From: Candidatus Peribacteria bacterium
GTDB lineage: Bacteria > Patescibacteriota > Gracilibacteria > UBA1369 > LOWO2-01-FULL-3
Length of the DNA: 64,000 nucleotides
NCBI GenBank assembly: GCA_943357285.1
Contig: CALRGJ010000002.1
Location: 62,001 to 126,000, forward strand
Direction: 5' to 3'
The notes under the pieces are model-generated. The model saw only the letters and a list, made by a program, of their open reading frames with translations, was not told the DNA's origin and made no database searches. This document shows, piece by piece, positions 43,089-52,592 of the stretch. Within the stretch, counting starts at the first letter, position 1. Every line of letters begins with the position of its first letter. The translations under genes and the position numbers were made by a program.

Positions 43089-44112
43089 AACTAACTTCGC
43101 CGCCTTCCACCACTTCTCCCATTACTTGGCATTCAATGCCGTGCTTTTGGCAGATCTCTGTGATTTTTTCAACGTCGTTGCTAATGAGGACCATACCAAT
43201 TCCCATATTCCAAGTCTGGTAAGCTTCATCACGACTAACGTTGCCGATTTCCATAAGTTTAGTCATGAAATCAGGTGGCTGAATAAGATTTGTGAGTTTA
43301 GCTCCGAGGCCGCTTCTCTTTAATGCACGAGGAAGATTTCCAGGAAGACCTCCGCCTGTAATATGAGCTACACCTTTGAGTTCCACTTTTGGTTTCTCTT
43401 TGAAACGACCGTGCATTTCGAGCACAGCGCTGCAGAAAATATCAGATGGAGTAAGAGTTACTTCACCCCAAGTTCTTTTATCGTCGAATTTTTCGAAGCC
43501 CCATTTTTCGCCGAATTTTGTTTTCAAAATGTGACGAACAAGAGTGAGTCCATTAGATCTAAATCCTTTTGATTTCAAACCAATAATCTTATCACCTACT
43601 TTCACATTTGCTCCAGTAATCATGTGATCTTTCTCCACAATTCCCACACAAGTCGCATTCCAAATATAACCATTTACACGATCTCCCAATTCAGCAATTT
43701 CTCCTCCAGGAATTACTACTTTATGAGCTAAAGCAGCTTTCTGAAGACCACCCATAAGAGCAGCAATTTTTTTGTCATCTACTTTATCGACATCAAATGT
43801 ATTAGAAACAGTAATCGGTTCAGCGCCTACGCAAATCGCATCATCCACAACCATACAAACTAGATCAATTCCCATAGTGTCGTACTTTCCCATCATTTCA
43901 GCAATAGCCATTTTAGTACCAACTCCATCGTCATTTTGTACTAAATAGTAATCTCCCATATCGAGAGTTCCCGTGAATCCACCATCATCTAAAACAGGTT
44001 CGCCAATCATACCTTTTCGTCCAGGGAAAGTTCCTTTTGCGGCATTGTAAGCAATTTCAGAACACTTATCTCCGAGATCAATATTGACCCCTGCTTCTTC
44101 GTATGTAGCCAT
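43084..44112 (-). CDS. purM: Phosphoribosylformylglycinamidine cyclo-ligase
   Basis: A 342-residue AIR synthetase, the ATP-dependent ring-closure step of purine synthesis. It has QNDDGVGTKMAIA (ATP/metal site), DDAICVGAEP, PGGEIAEL, GLKSKGFRSNGLTL and HITGGGLPGNLPRAL. No other purine gene is in the window, so it may serve a partial or salvage-type pathway, as is common in reduced genomes. It starts 7 nt after the ftsE stop. Confidence 0.93.
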   Translation of the reverse strand: MATYEEAGVNIDLGDKCSEIAYNAAKGTFPGRKGMIGEPVLDDGGFTGTLDMGDYYLVQNDDGVGTKMAIAEMMGKYDTMGIDLVCMVVDDAICVGAEPITVSNTFDVDKVDDKKIAALMGGLQKAALAHKVVIPGGEIAELGDRVNGYIWNATCVGIVEKDHMITGANVKVGDKIIGLKSKGFRSNGLTLVRHILKTKFGEKWGFEKFDDKRTWGEVTLTPSDIFCSAVLEMHGRFKEKPKVELKGVAHITGGGLPGNLPRALKRSGLGAKLTNLIQPPDFMTKLMEIGNVSRDEAYQTWNMGIGMVLISNDVEKITEICQKHGIECQVMGEVVEGGEVSF

Positions 44113-44118
44113 GGTAAA

Positions 44119-44793
44119 TTATTTAGTTGTTGGTCTCTTTTTATCGCTGATTAGCTTTCCCTTGTCAAGCGTGATGACACGACCGCCAAGGATATTAACC
44201 ACTTCTTTATTATGTGTAGAAAGAATTATAGTAGTACCGCTTTTATTTATTTTGAGGAATAATTTTGCAAGCGCAGCAGTATTTTCAGGATCGAGATTTC
44301 CAGTAGGTTCATCAGCAAAAAGTAGTTCTGGGGCATGAACTAGGGCGCGAGCAATAGCCACACGTTGCTTCTCTCCACCAGATAACTGACGAGGAAAACT
44401 ATTTCTTCTCTCTTCCAATCCGGTAATTTTCAAAACTTCAGTAGTTCGCTGATTGATAAAAGCTTTATCATGACCGGATACTTCTAGCGCAAAAGCCACG
44501 TTCTCAAAAACAGTTTTCTTTGGAAGTAATTTATAATCTTGAAACACAATTCCTATGCGACGACGGTAAGCCTGCACTTGAGAGGTTGAAAGTTTATTAA
44601 TTTCGTAATTATCAATTTTAATTGAGCCGGAATCTACTTTTTCAGCGCCAACTAGAGCATGAATAAGAGTAGTCTTACCTGCTCCGGATCCACCTACAAT
44701 TACTACCAATTCTCCACCATCTACTTTGAAAGAAATATCTTCCAGTATAGTCTGTTTGCCGTGTTTTTTTGTGAGGTTTTGAACGAGGATCAT
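44119..44793 (-). CDS. ftsE: Cell-division ABC ATPase FtsE
   Basis: A 225-residue ABC ATPase that with the membrane protein FtsX controls septal peptidoglycan hydrolases. It has Walker A GGSGAGKTT, the Q-loop VFQDYKLLPKKTVFENVAF, signature LSGGEKQR, Walker B LLFADEPTGNLD and the H-loop STHN. YKLLPKKTV is characteristic of FtsE. I chose the Met at 44793 (MILVQNLTKKHG) over 44844, which would overlap xer. No ftsX follows; purM is next, which is unusual. Confidence 0.88.
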   Translation of the reverse strand: MILVQNLTKKHGKQTILEDISFKVDGGELVVIVGGSGAGKTTLIHALVGAEKVDSGSIKIDNYEINKLSTSQVQAYRRRIGIVFQDYKLLPKKTVFENVAFALEVSGHDKAFINQRTTEVLKITGLEERRNSFPRQLSGGEKQRVAIARALVHAPELLFADEPTGNLDPENTAALAKLFLKINKSGTTIILSTHNKEVVNILGGRVITLDKGKLISDKKRPTTK

Positions 44794-44815
44794 GGTTGGA
44801 TTATAGCATATAATA

Positions 44816-45721
44816 TTAGCGATGAAACTTTTCGTGAATTTCACGAAGTTTTTTATCTGTAACGTGAGTGTAGATCTGGGTAGTAGTAATGGAACTATGC
44901 CCTAGCATTTCTTGCACAGAACGAATGTCAGCGCCATTAATCAGTAATTCCGTAGCATAGCTATGACGCAAAGTATGAGGTGTCACCTTCTTAATGATGC
45001 CCGCTTTAAGTGAATATTTACGAACCATGCTTTCTATACTCACTGTTGTAAGGCGACGCTTTTCCTCATCTAAAATATCTCCCTTTAAACTATTAATAAA
45101 AAGTGGCTTGAGATGATCGTCGCGCTGCTTTAATGAATCTGAAATAAAATCCGCCGCTCTCTCGGAAAGGAAGACAATACGTGGTTTGCGACCCTTTCCA
45201 CGAACCATAAATTCGCGTCTTTTGAGATCTACTTGGTCGCGATTTAAATTGGATAATTCACTTACACGAAGACCGGTAGAATATAAAGTCTCAAGTATTG
45301 CTCTATCGCGAGCGGCATTTTTGCGAGTTTGATCTACCGCTTGAAATAGACGAGTAAGCTCTTCGCGAGATAAAACTTCCACAGTACGTGCCGGAATCTT
45401 TCCTAGTTCAATTTTTTCCGGAGCAATAGTCTTCACATCATTCTTCGTGAGATATTTTAGAAAGGCGCGCAAAGCAATGACGTGGTAATTTTGAGTTTTC
45501 ACGCTAAGTCCTTCTCCTTTATCATCGAGAAATCTATTTAAATAGATACGATAATTTTGAATTTTCTGAAGAGTGAGATTTTTTGGCTCCATCGGTTCAC
45601 TCAAAAAATCTTCAAACCTTTTCAAGTAATGACGATAGTTCTCCAAGGTCTTTGGTGATCTGTTCTGGACTACTTCGCAGTATTCCAAGAATTGTTTAAT
45701 GTAATCAGAAATTTTCAACAT
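44816..45721 (-). CDS. xerD: Tyrosine recombinase XerC/XerD
   Basis: A 301-residue site-specific recombinase that resolves chromosome dimers at dif. The N-terminal SAM-like domain spans 1-90. The catalytic domain has Arg in YSTGLRVSELSNL, the H-x-x-R box HTLRHSYAT, the second His in MLGHSSI and the nucleophile Tyr in TTQIYTHV. Complete, in contrast to the remnant at 35.3 kb. XerC and XerD cannot be separated by eye; small genomes often use one enzyme. First gene of the xer-ftsE-purM run. Confidence 0.9.
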   Translation of the reverse strand: MLKISDYIKQFLEYCEVVQNRSPKTLENYRHYLKRFEDFLSEPMEPKNLTLQKIQNYRIYLNRFLDDKGEGLSVKTQNYHVIALRAFLKYLTKNDVKTIAPEKIELGKIPARTVEVLSREELTRLFQAVDQTRKNAARDRAILETLYSTGLRVSELSNLNRDQVDLKRREFMVRGKGRKPRIVFLSERAADFISDSLKQRDDHLKPLFINSLKGDILDEEKRRLTTVSIESMVRKYSLKAGIIKKVTPHTLRHSYATELLINGADIRSVQEMLGHSSITTTQIYTHVTDKKLREIHEKFHR

Positions 45722-45778
45722 GGGAATGAGTTATTCCATGTCCAAATTTAACACAAATCCGGTAATTTCTATAATTCT

Positions 45779-46186
45779 TTATGCAGCCATTTCTTTAGGA
45801 GTCTCCTTTGCAAAAGATTGACCGGCAGATTTTACGCTGGTAATCAATTTTGAAAAATAATTAGAAATAACCGCAAGCTTCTTCTCATCGCAACCAGCTT
45901 TTTCAGCACGAGCATTGATGTCAGATTGTTTTTCTCTGCAAGCCAAAGCAAATTTAATTACTTCCGCATCGTTAGGCTGAAGCTTAGCTTTAATAATAGT
46001 ATTAGCCATTTCCAATAAACTTTTAGATCCTTCAGTTTCTGGTTTTTCACGCAAAACCGGCATTATATATTCTTTCATCATGCCATTTACCAACTGGGCT
46101 GTCTCGGAAAGATTACTTTCGTTTTGTTCGACAACTGAGGTTTGTTTGATTTCAAGATTTCCACCTGGCTGTGTTTGTGCGCTCAT
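45779..46186 (-). CDS. Hypothetical helical protein
   Basis: A 135-residue protein with a Gln/Ser/Thr-rich N-terminus (about 35 residues) and a helical remainder. No known motif, signal peptide or membrane span. Its start follows an AAAACAAAAATT leader, the A-rich pattern seen before many starts here. It is divergent from dgt and 57 nt upstream of xer on the same strand. Confidence 0.6.
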   Translation of the reverse strand: MSAQTQPGGNLEIKQTSVVEQNESNLSETAQLVNGMMKEYIMPVLREKPETEGSKSLLEMANTIIKAKLQPNDAEVIKFALACREKQSDINARAEKAGCDEKKLAVISNYFSKLITSVKSAGQSFAKETPKEMAA

Positions 46187-46246
46187 AATTTTTGTTTTAT
46201 TTATCTTGATAGTATATCATAATAGTCTAAGAATTTCAATGATTAT

Positions 46247-47365
46247 ATGAGCCAACTAACACAAAAAGAGGCAAGAAACCTAGCCAGCTACGCTATTAAA
46301 AGTGGAGAAAGCTCTGGTCGCAGGCATAAAGAGACTGTTGATGATGATCGTTTATGTTTTCAAAGAGACAAAGATAGGATAATACATTCCAAGGCTTTTA
46401 GGCGTCTAGATGAGAAAACTCAGGTATTTGTAGCAGGTAGTGGTGATCATTATAGGACCAGACTGACTCATACTTTGGAAGTAGCTCAGGTGGCTAGAGA
46501 TATAGCTAGAAGGTTGGAATTGAATGAAGATTTGTGCGAGGCGATTGCCCTAGCTCATGATCTGGGACATCCACCTTTTGGACATGCCGGAGAAGCAGCA
46601 ATTAATGATGTAATGAATAGTTTAGGAGGTCATTTTGAACACAACGAACAGAGTCGTAGAGTAGTGGAAGTATTGGAGAGATCTTATCCCGGTTTCGATG
46701 GTTTGAATCTGACAATTGAGGTTTTGGAAGGATTAATGAAGCACCAAACTGCTTGGGATCAGGCTGGGAAGATTTTCGAATTCTCCGCTCACTTAGAGGC
46801 TCAAGTAGTGAATGTGGCAGATGAGATTGCATACACTAATCATGATATGGATGATGGACTACGTTCAGGATTAATTTCAATAAAGCAGTTGAGAAAATTC
46901 CAATTGTGGCAACTGGGGGAAAAAGAGGTTTTCAAAAAATATGGCCACGGGCTCGAGGAAGAAATTTTAATTTCACGAGTAATTAGTTCAATTATTTCAA
47001 TGATGATTGAAGATTTCTGTACACAAGCACTCAAAAACATTAAGACTTATAAGATAAAAACCGTGGCAGATGTAAAAAAACATCAAGGATCAATTGCCGA
47101 GTTTAGCGAAAGTATGAAGATCATTATAAAGGAGTTGCGTCAATTTCTTTTCGAGAATTTTTATTTGAATCCAAAGATCGAAGTCTTTACATTGAAGGGC
47201 AAAGGAATGATTAAAAAGCTATTTGAATATTATTATAAGAATCCAAAGCATTTTCCAAAGAGTTCAAAATCAAGCAAAGAAGAGCGTATAGTAGAGATAA
47301 AGGATTATATAGCTGGAATGACAGATAGATTCTTAATTCAGGAGTTTAAAAAAATTCAAAAATGA
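46247..47365 (+). CDS. dgt: Deoxyguanosinetriphosphate triphosphohydrolase-like protein
   Basis: A 372-residue HD-domain phosphohydrolase that removes triphosphate from dNTPs. Metal ligands are in RTRLTHTLEVAQVARD (His), AHDLGHPPFGHAGE (HD pair) and further in NVADEIAYTNHDMDDG (Asp). The start motif FQRDKDRIIHSKAFRRLDEKTQV is typical. The stop overlaps nrdR by 4 bp (ATGA), so both dNTP-control genes are co-translated. Confidence 0.92.
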   Translation: MSQLTQKEARNLASYAIKSGESSGRRHKETVDDDRLCFQRDKDRIIHSKAFRRLDEKTQVFVAGSGDHYRTRLTHTLEVAQVARDIARRLELNEDLCEAIALAHDLGHPPFGHAGEAAINDVMNSLGGHFEHNEQSRRVVEVLERSYPGFDGLNLTIEVLEGLMKHQTAWDQAGKIFEFSAHLEAQVVNVADEIAYTNHDMDDGLRSGLISIKQLRKFQLWQLGEKEVFKKYGHGLEEEILISRVISSIISMMIEDFCTQALKNIKTYKIKTVADVKKHQGSIAEFSESMKIIIKELRQFLFENFYLNPKIEVFTLKGKGMIKKLFEYYYKNPKHFPKSSKSSKEERIVEIKDYIAGMTDRFLIQEFKKIQK

Positions 47366-47814
47366 TTTGTCCAAAATGTAATTATCTCGATACTAGAGTA
47401 CTTGATTCCAGAGAAACAGATGGTCATAAAAGCGTAAGAAGAAGACGCGAATGCGAGAAATGCCAAAATCGTTTTACTACTTTTGAAAGAGTTGAGACAA
47501 GTAATTTCATTGTAGTTAAAAAAGATGGAACACGTGAAAGTTATGATAGAGAGAAGGTGGAAAGAGGAATTTGGAAAGCTTGTGAAAAACGTAAAGTTAC
47601 ACAGGATCAAGTGACAAAAATGATAAACCAAATGGAAGAAAAATGGGCCTCAATGGGCAAGGAAATTTCCAGTAGAGATGTGGGTGAAGGAATTATGGAT
47701 GCTTTAAGAGAACTAGACGATGTGGCATATATAAGGTTCGCATCTGTATATAGACAATTCAAGGACATAGAGAGCTTCAAGAAAGAATTACAAAAACTTT
47801 CAAAGGAGGAATAA
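47362..47814 (+). CDS. nrdR: Ribonucleotide-reductase repressor NrdR
   Basis: A 150-residue regulator with an N-terminal zinc ribbon (CPKC at 3-6, CEKC at 31-34) joined to an ATP-cone that senses dATP/ATP (VVKKDGTRESYDREKVERGI). It represses ribonucleotide reductase genes by binding NrdR boxes. The start overlaps the dgt stop by 4 bp, pairing dNTP synthesis control with dNTP degradation. No nrd gene is in the window. Confidence 0.96.
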   Translation: MICPKCNYLDTRVLDSRETDGHKSVRRRRECEKCQNRFTTFERVETSNFIVVKKDGTRESYDREKVERGIWKACEKRKVTQDQVTKMINQMEEKWASMGKEISSRDVGEGIMDALRELDDVAYIRFASVYRQFKDIESFKKELQKLSKEE

Positions 47815-47840
47815 TCTTGTCGAAAATGTATTTTTGTTAG

Positions 47841-47869
47841 TTGATTTGTCCGCCTTTTTGTTGTATAAT
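47841..47869 (+). promoter_or_regulatory. Promoter of the L,D-transpeptidase gene
   Basis: TTGATT (47841-47846), exact 17-bp spacer, TATAAT (47864-47869), then an A-rich leader ending CAAAAT before ATG. Confidence 0.8.
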
Positions 47870-47896
47870 ATGGGTAATTAAAAATAAAAACAAAAT

Positions 47897-49033
47897 ATGA
47901 TTTCAAAAAGAATTTCTACAATTCTGCTAGCGGTTGTAACAGCTAACATCCTTATTGGTGGCAATGTTTTTGCTGCTGACAAAGTAATGAGAGCAGCTTC
48001 GACTGATGTCTCCGGCTCTGAAAGTTTTGATGAGCTAAATGTAGTAGTTGATGGAGAGAAAACAACTCCTAAAAGCACTAAAACTGCTAAGAAAACTACA
48101 AAAACAGTAAAAGTCGCAGAGGCTAAGGTTGAATCCAAGGAAAATTGTGAATTCAACTATCCAGATATTGAAACAAATACTGCTAAAGTTGTTTCAGTAA
48201 GAAGACAATTAAAGGTAGAGCCTGGTGAAAGATTTAGAGTAAAAGTTTTTATGCAAAATACAGGAAATGGTCCATGGTTCTCAGGTCAAAGCACTTGTCA
48301 TGGTCCAAAAATGTATTTAGGAACAGATAAGGAACGTGATCATGATAGTATTTTCTATCAAAAAGATGCGGTTGGATGGGAATCAGCAAATAGAATTCTT
48401 ATGGATCAGATGAGAGTAGATCCAGGGCAGATCGCTTCATTCACTTTCTGGGCTAAAGCTGGAAAGAGTGCTGATGTTTATAAAGAATATTTTTCTCCAG
48501 TATTAAAAGATATTCAATGGATTGATAACACTCCAATTACGCTTGATGTAATTATCGGTGAAACAGGAGATAGCGCCGGAGATGTTAGAAATAAAATTTC
48601 ATTCTCCAGAAAAAGCGGTTCCGTGACAGATCTAGATCTTAACGGCCCAAAAACTTTGAAAGTAAATCTTTCAGAACAGAAAGTTTATGCTTACCTAGGA
48701 GATACCGATGTACGTGAATTCAGAGTAAGTACAGGTAAACCTTCTACTCCTACCCCTCCAGGAAAATACGATATCTTAATTAAACAAGATGTAAGAATTG
48801 GTGCTCAGGCTCCTCACTACATCATGCCAAGATTTATGATGTTCCAATCTTCAGGATATGGATTCCATGCTCTACCAAGTCTTGCAAGAAATGGTGGTGA
48901 TCAATTCTGGACTGAAGCAAGAAACCATATTGGTATTCCTGTAAGTCATGGATGCGTAAGACTTTTGCCTGAAGATGCTGACTGGTTGTTCGACTTTACA
49001 GATATAGGAACAAAAGTTGAAATTACTTACTAA
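47897..49033 (+). CDS. Secreted L,D-transpeptidase (YkuD domain)
   Basis: A 378-residue exported enzyme that makes 3-3 cross-links in peptidoglycan or attaches proteins to it. Signal peptide is residues 1-26 (NVFAADK cleavage region). A Lys/Thr-rich linker spans 45-80. A middle beta-sandwich (about 85-230) has paired cysteines (NCEFNY; STCHGPK). The YkuD domain is at about 245-378 with the catalytic motif HIGIPVSHGCVRLLPEDA (nucleophile Cys) and the upstream His in GFHAL. Monocistronic, with its own promoter. Confidence 0.93.
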   Translation: MISKRISTILLAVVTANILIGGNVFAADKVMRAASTDVSGSESFDELNVVVDGEKTTPKSTKTAKKTTKTVKVAEAKVESKENCEFNYPDIETNTAKVVSVRRQLKVEPGERFRVKVFMQNTGNGPWFSGQSTCHGPKMYLGTDKERDHDSIFYQKDAVGWESANRILMDQMRVDPGQIASFTFWAKAGKSADVYKEYFSPVLKDIQWIDNTPITLDVIIGETGDSAGDVRNKISFSRKSGSVTDLDLNGPKTLKVNLSEQKVYAYLGDTDVREFRVSTGKPSTPTPPGKYDILIKQDVRIGAQAPHYIMPRFMMFQSSGYGFHALPSLARNGGDQFWTEARNHIGIPVSHGCVRLLPEDADWLFDFTDIGTKVEITY

Positions 49034-49042
49034 ATAAAGGCT

Positions 49043-49070
49043 TTGTTAGTGGTCGGTTTTTGGATATAAT
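49043..49070 (+). promoter_or_regulatory. Promoter of pcrA/uvrD
   Basis: TTGTTA (49043-49048), 16-bp spacer, TATAAT (49065-49070). It lies inside the longest reading frame and supports ATG 49093 as the start. Confidence 0.7.
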
Positions 49071-49092
49071 TCAGGTCCTTAGATTCGGACCT

Positions 49093-51291
49093 ATGAATAA
49101 AATTTTAGAAAATTTAAACGACAAACAATTAGAAGCGGTAACTCATTTTACGGGCCCGCTTCTTGTTATTGCGGGTGCTGGAAGCGGAAAAACCAGAGCA
49201 CTAACACATAGAATTGCCTATCTAATTCAAGAAAAAGCAATCAGCCCGTGGAATATTTTGGCGGTAACCTTTACCAATAAGGCGGCAAAAGAAATGAAAA
49301 AAAGAATCGCTAATCTTATTATGGGTGATGCCGCAAAGCACCATGAGCAAACTTATGAGGATAGAGCTTTGCCGACAGTTGGCACTTTCCATTCAGTCTG
49401 TATTAGAATTTTGAGAAAACATATTCACCTACTTGGCTACGAAAATGTCTTTGTGATTTATGATGATGCGGACCAACAAATTGTAGTTAAAAGAATTATC
49501 GAACAAATGGGCTTGGATGTAAAAAAAGTTACGCCGAGGGCTGTTTTGAGTCACATTTCAAATGCAAAAAACCAGCTACTTGGTCCTAGTAATTACATGC
49601 AATATGCAAATGATTATTTTTCAGAAAAGGTAGCTCAAATTTTCCCGAAATATCAGCGTATACTTCAACAAAACAATGCTTTGGATTTTGATGATATTAT
49701 CATGAAAACAGTGGAATTATTTCAGCAATTTCCGGAAGTTCTAGATTCATATCAAGAAAAATTTAAATTCATTTCTGTAGATGAGTATCAGGATACAAAT
49801 AAAGCTCAATATATCCTGATAAAGCTGTTGGCTGAAAAATATCAGAATGTTTCTGTAATCGGTGACGCGGATCAAAGTATTTACAGTTGGCGCGGAGCTA
49901 CTATTCAAAACATCTTAGATTTTGAAAAAGATTATAAAGATACAAAAGTTGTTTTGCTTGAACAGAATTATCGCTCCACTCAAATCATTTTGGATGCCTC
50001 AAATACGATGATTCAAAAAAATGAGAAGAGAAAAGAAAAAAGATTATGGACTGACAGAGAAGGAGGACAAAAAATTAAACATTGGTTAGCGGATAATGAA
50101 CGCCATGAGGGAGAACTTGTTGCCCATGAAATCGAGAAACTTTTGATAGGTAGTGAAGCCCCAAAATATAATGACTTTGTGGTTTTATATCGCACAAATG
50201 CTCAATCACGTATTTTTGAAGAAGTATTCTTGAGACATGGAATTCCATACAGAATTATTGGAGGTATTCGCTTTTATCAACGCAAGGAAATCAAAGATAT
50301 TTTGGCTTATTTAAGGGTTATTCAGAATCCAAATGACTCAGTGAGCCTGCTAAGAATTGTAAATGTACCTGCTCGTAAAATTGGTGCTAAAACTTTAGAA
50401 GCGGTTCATGAATTCGCAATGAGAAATGATATTTCTTTATTCAAAGCGATGATGTTGGCAAATGATATTCCAGAGCTTTCAGGTAGTAAATCTGAGGAGT
50501 TTTTAAAGTTTGTAGAAATAATTAAAGAACTACAAAGCTTAAATACGGAATTCCAAGCTTCGGGAATGATTAAGCAAGTTTTGGATAAAACAGGTTATAA
50601 AAAATTTGTTGATGACAATACGGTGGAAGGTGAAGCCAGATTGGAGAATATTGCGGAATTAGTTTCTGTTGCCTCTAAATATGACAAACTGGAGCCAGCC
50701 AGCTCTCTAAGTGTTTTCTTGGAGGAAGTGAGCTTGATTGCAGATACAGATTCCATGAAAGACGAAGATAATGCCGTTACTTTGATGACCGTTCATTCGG
50801 CTAAAGGACTCGAATTCCCATATGTTTTTATTGCCGGACTTGAAGAAGGAATTTTCCCACACAATCGCAGTTTGTTGGACAGACAAGAATTGGAAGAAGA
50901 ACGTCGCTTAATGTATGTAGCAATGACGAGGGCAATGGATAGTTTGTATTTACTGCATGCACGAGAACGTACGCTTTATGGTGAATCAAGAACAAATGCT
51001 CCTTCTCAATTTTTACAGGATATTGATGAAACTTTAGTCGAGGCAAATTTTGGAGGACATGGAGCTAAAAACCGTCTTTCAGTTCAGGATATTAACAACA
51101 TTCCTATTCCAGTGGAACTTGATCAGGGAGTAGATGTTCCATTTGGCGTTGGAGATAAAGTGAGTCATAATGTTTTTGGTAGAGGAATAGTTATTAATAT
51201 TACAGGAGGAGTCGCAACTATTGCCTTTGAAGATTCAAAAGTCGGTGTAAAAAAATTAGCTCTTAGTGTCGCACCTTTAAGAAAGGTTTAA
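49093..51291 (+). CDS. pcrA: ATP-dependent DNA helicase PcrA/UvrD
   Basis: A superfamily 1A 3'-5' helicase for repair and replication-conflict resolution, about 732 residues. It has GAGSGKTRALTHRI, DEYQDTNKAQY, GDADQSIYSWRGA, LEQNYRST, TVHSAKGLEF and RRLMYVAMTRA. The C-terminus (VGDKVSHNVFGRGIVINITG) is the Tudor-like RNA-polymerase-binding domain typical of PcrA. I start at ATG 49093 since the frame's first codon (TTG 49060) lies within the promoter. Confidence 0.95.
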   Translation: MNKILENLNDKQLEAVTHFTGPLLVIAGAGSGKTRALTHRIAYLIQEKAISPWNILAVTFTNKAAKEMKKRIANLIMGDAAKHHEQTYEDRALPTVGTFHSVCIRILRKHIHLLGYENVFVIYDDADQQIVVKRIIEQMGLDVKKVTPRAVLSHISNAKNQLLGPSNYMQYANDYFSEKVAQIFPKYQRILQQNNALDFDDIIMKTVELFQQFPEVLDSYQEKFKFISVDEYQDTNKAQYILIKLLAEKYQNVSVIGDADQSIYSWRGATIQNILDFEKDYKDTKVVLLEQNYRSTQIILDASNTMIQKNEKRKEKRLWTDREGGQKIKHWLADNERHEGELVAHEIEKLLIGSEAPKYNDFVVLYRTNAQSRIFEEVFLRHGIPYRIIGGIRFYQRKEIKDILAYLRVIQNPNDSVSLLRIVNVPARKIGAKTLEAVHEFAMRNDISLFKAMMLANDIPELSGSKSEEFLKFVEIIKELQSLNTEFQASGMIKQVLDKTGYKKFVDDNTVEGEARLENIAELVSVASKYDKLEPASSLSVFLEEVSLIADTDSMKDEDNAVTLMTVHSAKGLEFPYVFIAGLEEGIFPHNRSLLDRQELEEERRLMYVAMTRAMDSLYLLHARERTLYGESRTNAPSQFLQDIDETLVEANFGGHGAKNRLSVQDINNIPIPVELDQGVDVPFGVGDKVSHNVFGRGIVINITGGVATIAFEDSKVGVKKLALSVAPLRKV

Positions 51292-51317
51292 ATATAAAAA
51301 ATCCTAAATAAACCAAA

Positions 51318-52547
51318 ATGTACAATGAGATAGGCCCACAAAGGTCATATAAATTTTATCTATATATCGTAGTTGCCGTATTAAGTTTTGCTATGGGCTG
51401 GGAAGCTAGCAAATTGGGATTTCTCAATACAAAAGTAGTAAAGATTGATAATGGCTCAGCAGAGCAGGTCGCGCAAGGAAAGGGTGTAGACATGGGCCTT
51501 TTCTGGAAGATTTGGGCAGAAATGGAGACTAAATATGTGGATGAGAATGTGGTGAAGAACGAGAACATGGTATATGGCGCGATCAAGGGCATGGTAGACG
51601 CATTGGAGGACCCTTATACGGTGTTTATGACCCCTGAGGAGAGCGTACAGTTCACGGACAGCCTTGAAGGTACCCTTGAGGGAATAGGTGCCGAATTAAC
51701 CGTAAAAGAAAAGAAGCTAACCGTGGTTTCTCCTTTAAGAAAAAGCCCGGCTGAAAAAGCTGGACTACTTTCCGGAGATGTCATTTACAAGATTGATGGC
51801 AAAGATGCCGGAGATATGAGTTTGGTGGATGCAATAACTAAAATTCGTGGAAAAAAAGGTACTACGGTTACACTAACTATCATCCGCAGCAAATTGGAAA
51901 AACCTTTTGATGTGACAATAGTGAGAGCAAGTATTGATATTGAGAGTGTTACTCAAGAAAAGTTAAAAAATGGAATTGTTTATTTGAGTGTTAATCAATT
52001 TAATGACAAAACCAATGAGGAATTTTCTAAATATATTTCTGAATTAATTATAGACGAACCTAAAGGGCTGATTATAGATTTGAGATATAACGGTGGAGGA
52101 TATTTGGATATTGCAGTTCAGCTTTTATCTTACTTATTACCAAAAGACACTCCTGCGGTGATCATCAAAGAGCGTGGAAAGGATGATGCAACTTTGAAGA
52201 CAAACGGCAATCCTAAGCTGTTGAATGTGCCTTTGGTGGTGATTGTAAACGAGGGTAGTGCTTCGGCTTCAGAAATCATGGCTGGCGCAATACAGGATCA
52301 AAAACGTGGTGTAATTCTTGGGACTAAAACCTTTGGAAAAGGTAGCGTACAAGAAGTAGAAAAATTCTCAGACGGATCCAGTCTAAGAATTACAATTGCC
52401 AAATGGTTTACACCTCTTGGCAGAACCATAAACCATACTGGACTTACTCCTGATATTTTTGTGGATATCAAGGATGAGGATATTAAAAACACTTACGACA
52501 GACAGAAAGAAGAGGCAATTAAGTATTTGGAGAACTTGAAGAAATAG
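51318..52547 (+). CDS. ctpA: Carboxy-terminal processing protease (S41 family)
   Basis: A 409-residue periplasm-side serine protease that trims or degrades exported proteins. N-terminal anchor at about residues 13-30, a PDZ domain at about 95-180 (LEGIGAELTVKEKKLTVVSP) and an S41 catalytic domain with nucleophile Ser in VNEGSASASEIMAGA and the catalytic Lys in GTKTFGKGSVQ. It follows pcrA by 26 nt in the same direction and may be co-transcribed. Confidence 0.93.
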   Translation: MYNEIGPQRSYKFYLYIVVAVLSFAMGWEASKLGFLNTKVVKIDNGSAEQVAQGKGVDMGLFWKIWAEMETKYVDENVVKNENMVYGAIKGMVDALEDPYTVFMTPEESVQFTDSLEGTLEGIGAELTVKEKKLTVVSPLRKSPAEKAGLLSGDVIYKIDGKDAGDMSLVDAITKIRGKKGTTVTLTIIRSKLEKPFDVTIVRASIDIESVTQEKLKNGIVYLSVNQFNDKTNEEFSKYISELIIDEPKGLIIDLRYNGGGYLDIAVQLLSYLLPKDTPAVIIKERGKDDATLKTNGNPKLLNVPLVVIVNEGSASASEIMAGAIQDQKRGVILGTKTFGKGSVQEVEKFSDGSSLRITIAKWFTPLGRTINHTGLTPDIFVDIKDEDIKNTYDRQKEEAIKYLENLKK

Positions 52548-52557
52548 AGAATAAGGA

Positions 52558-52586
52558 TTGTCTTTTTTTGGCTTCACCTATACATT
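52558..52586 (+). promoter_or_regulatory. Promoter giving a leaderless methyltransferase message
   Basis: TTGTCT (52558-52563), 17-bp spacer, TACATT (52581-52586). The ATG at 52593 falls at the expected transcription start. Confidence 0.65.
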
Positions 52587-52592
52587 ATTCGC

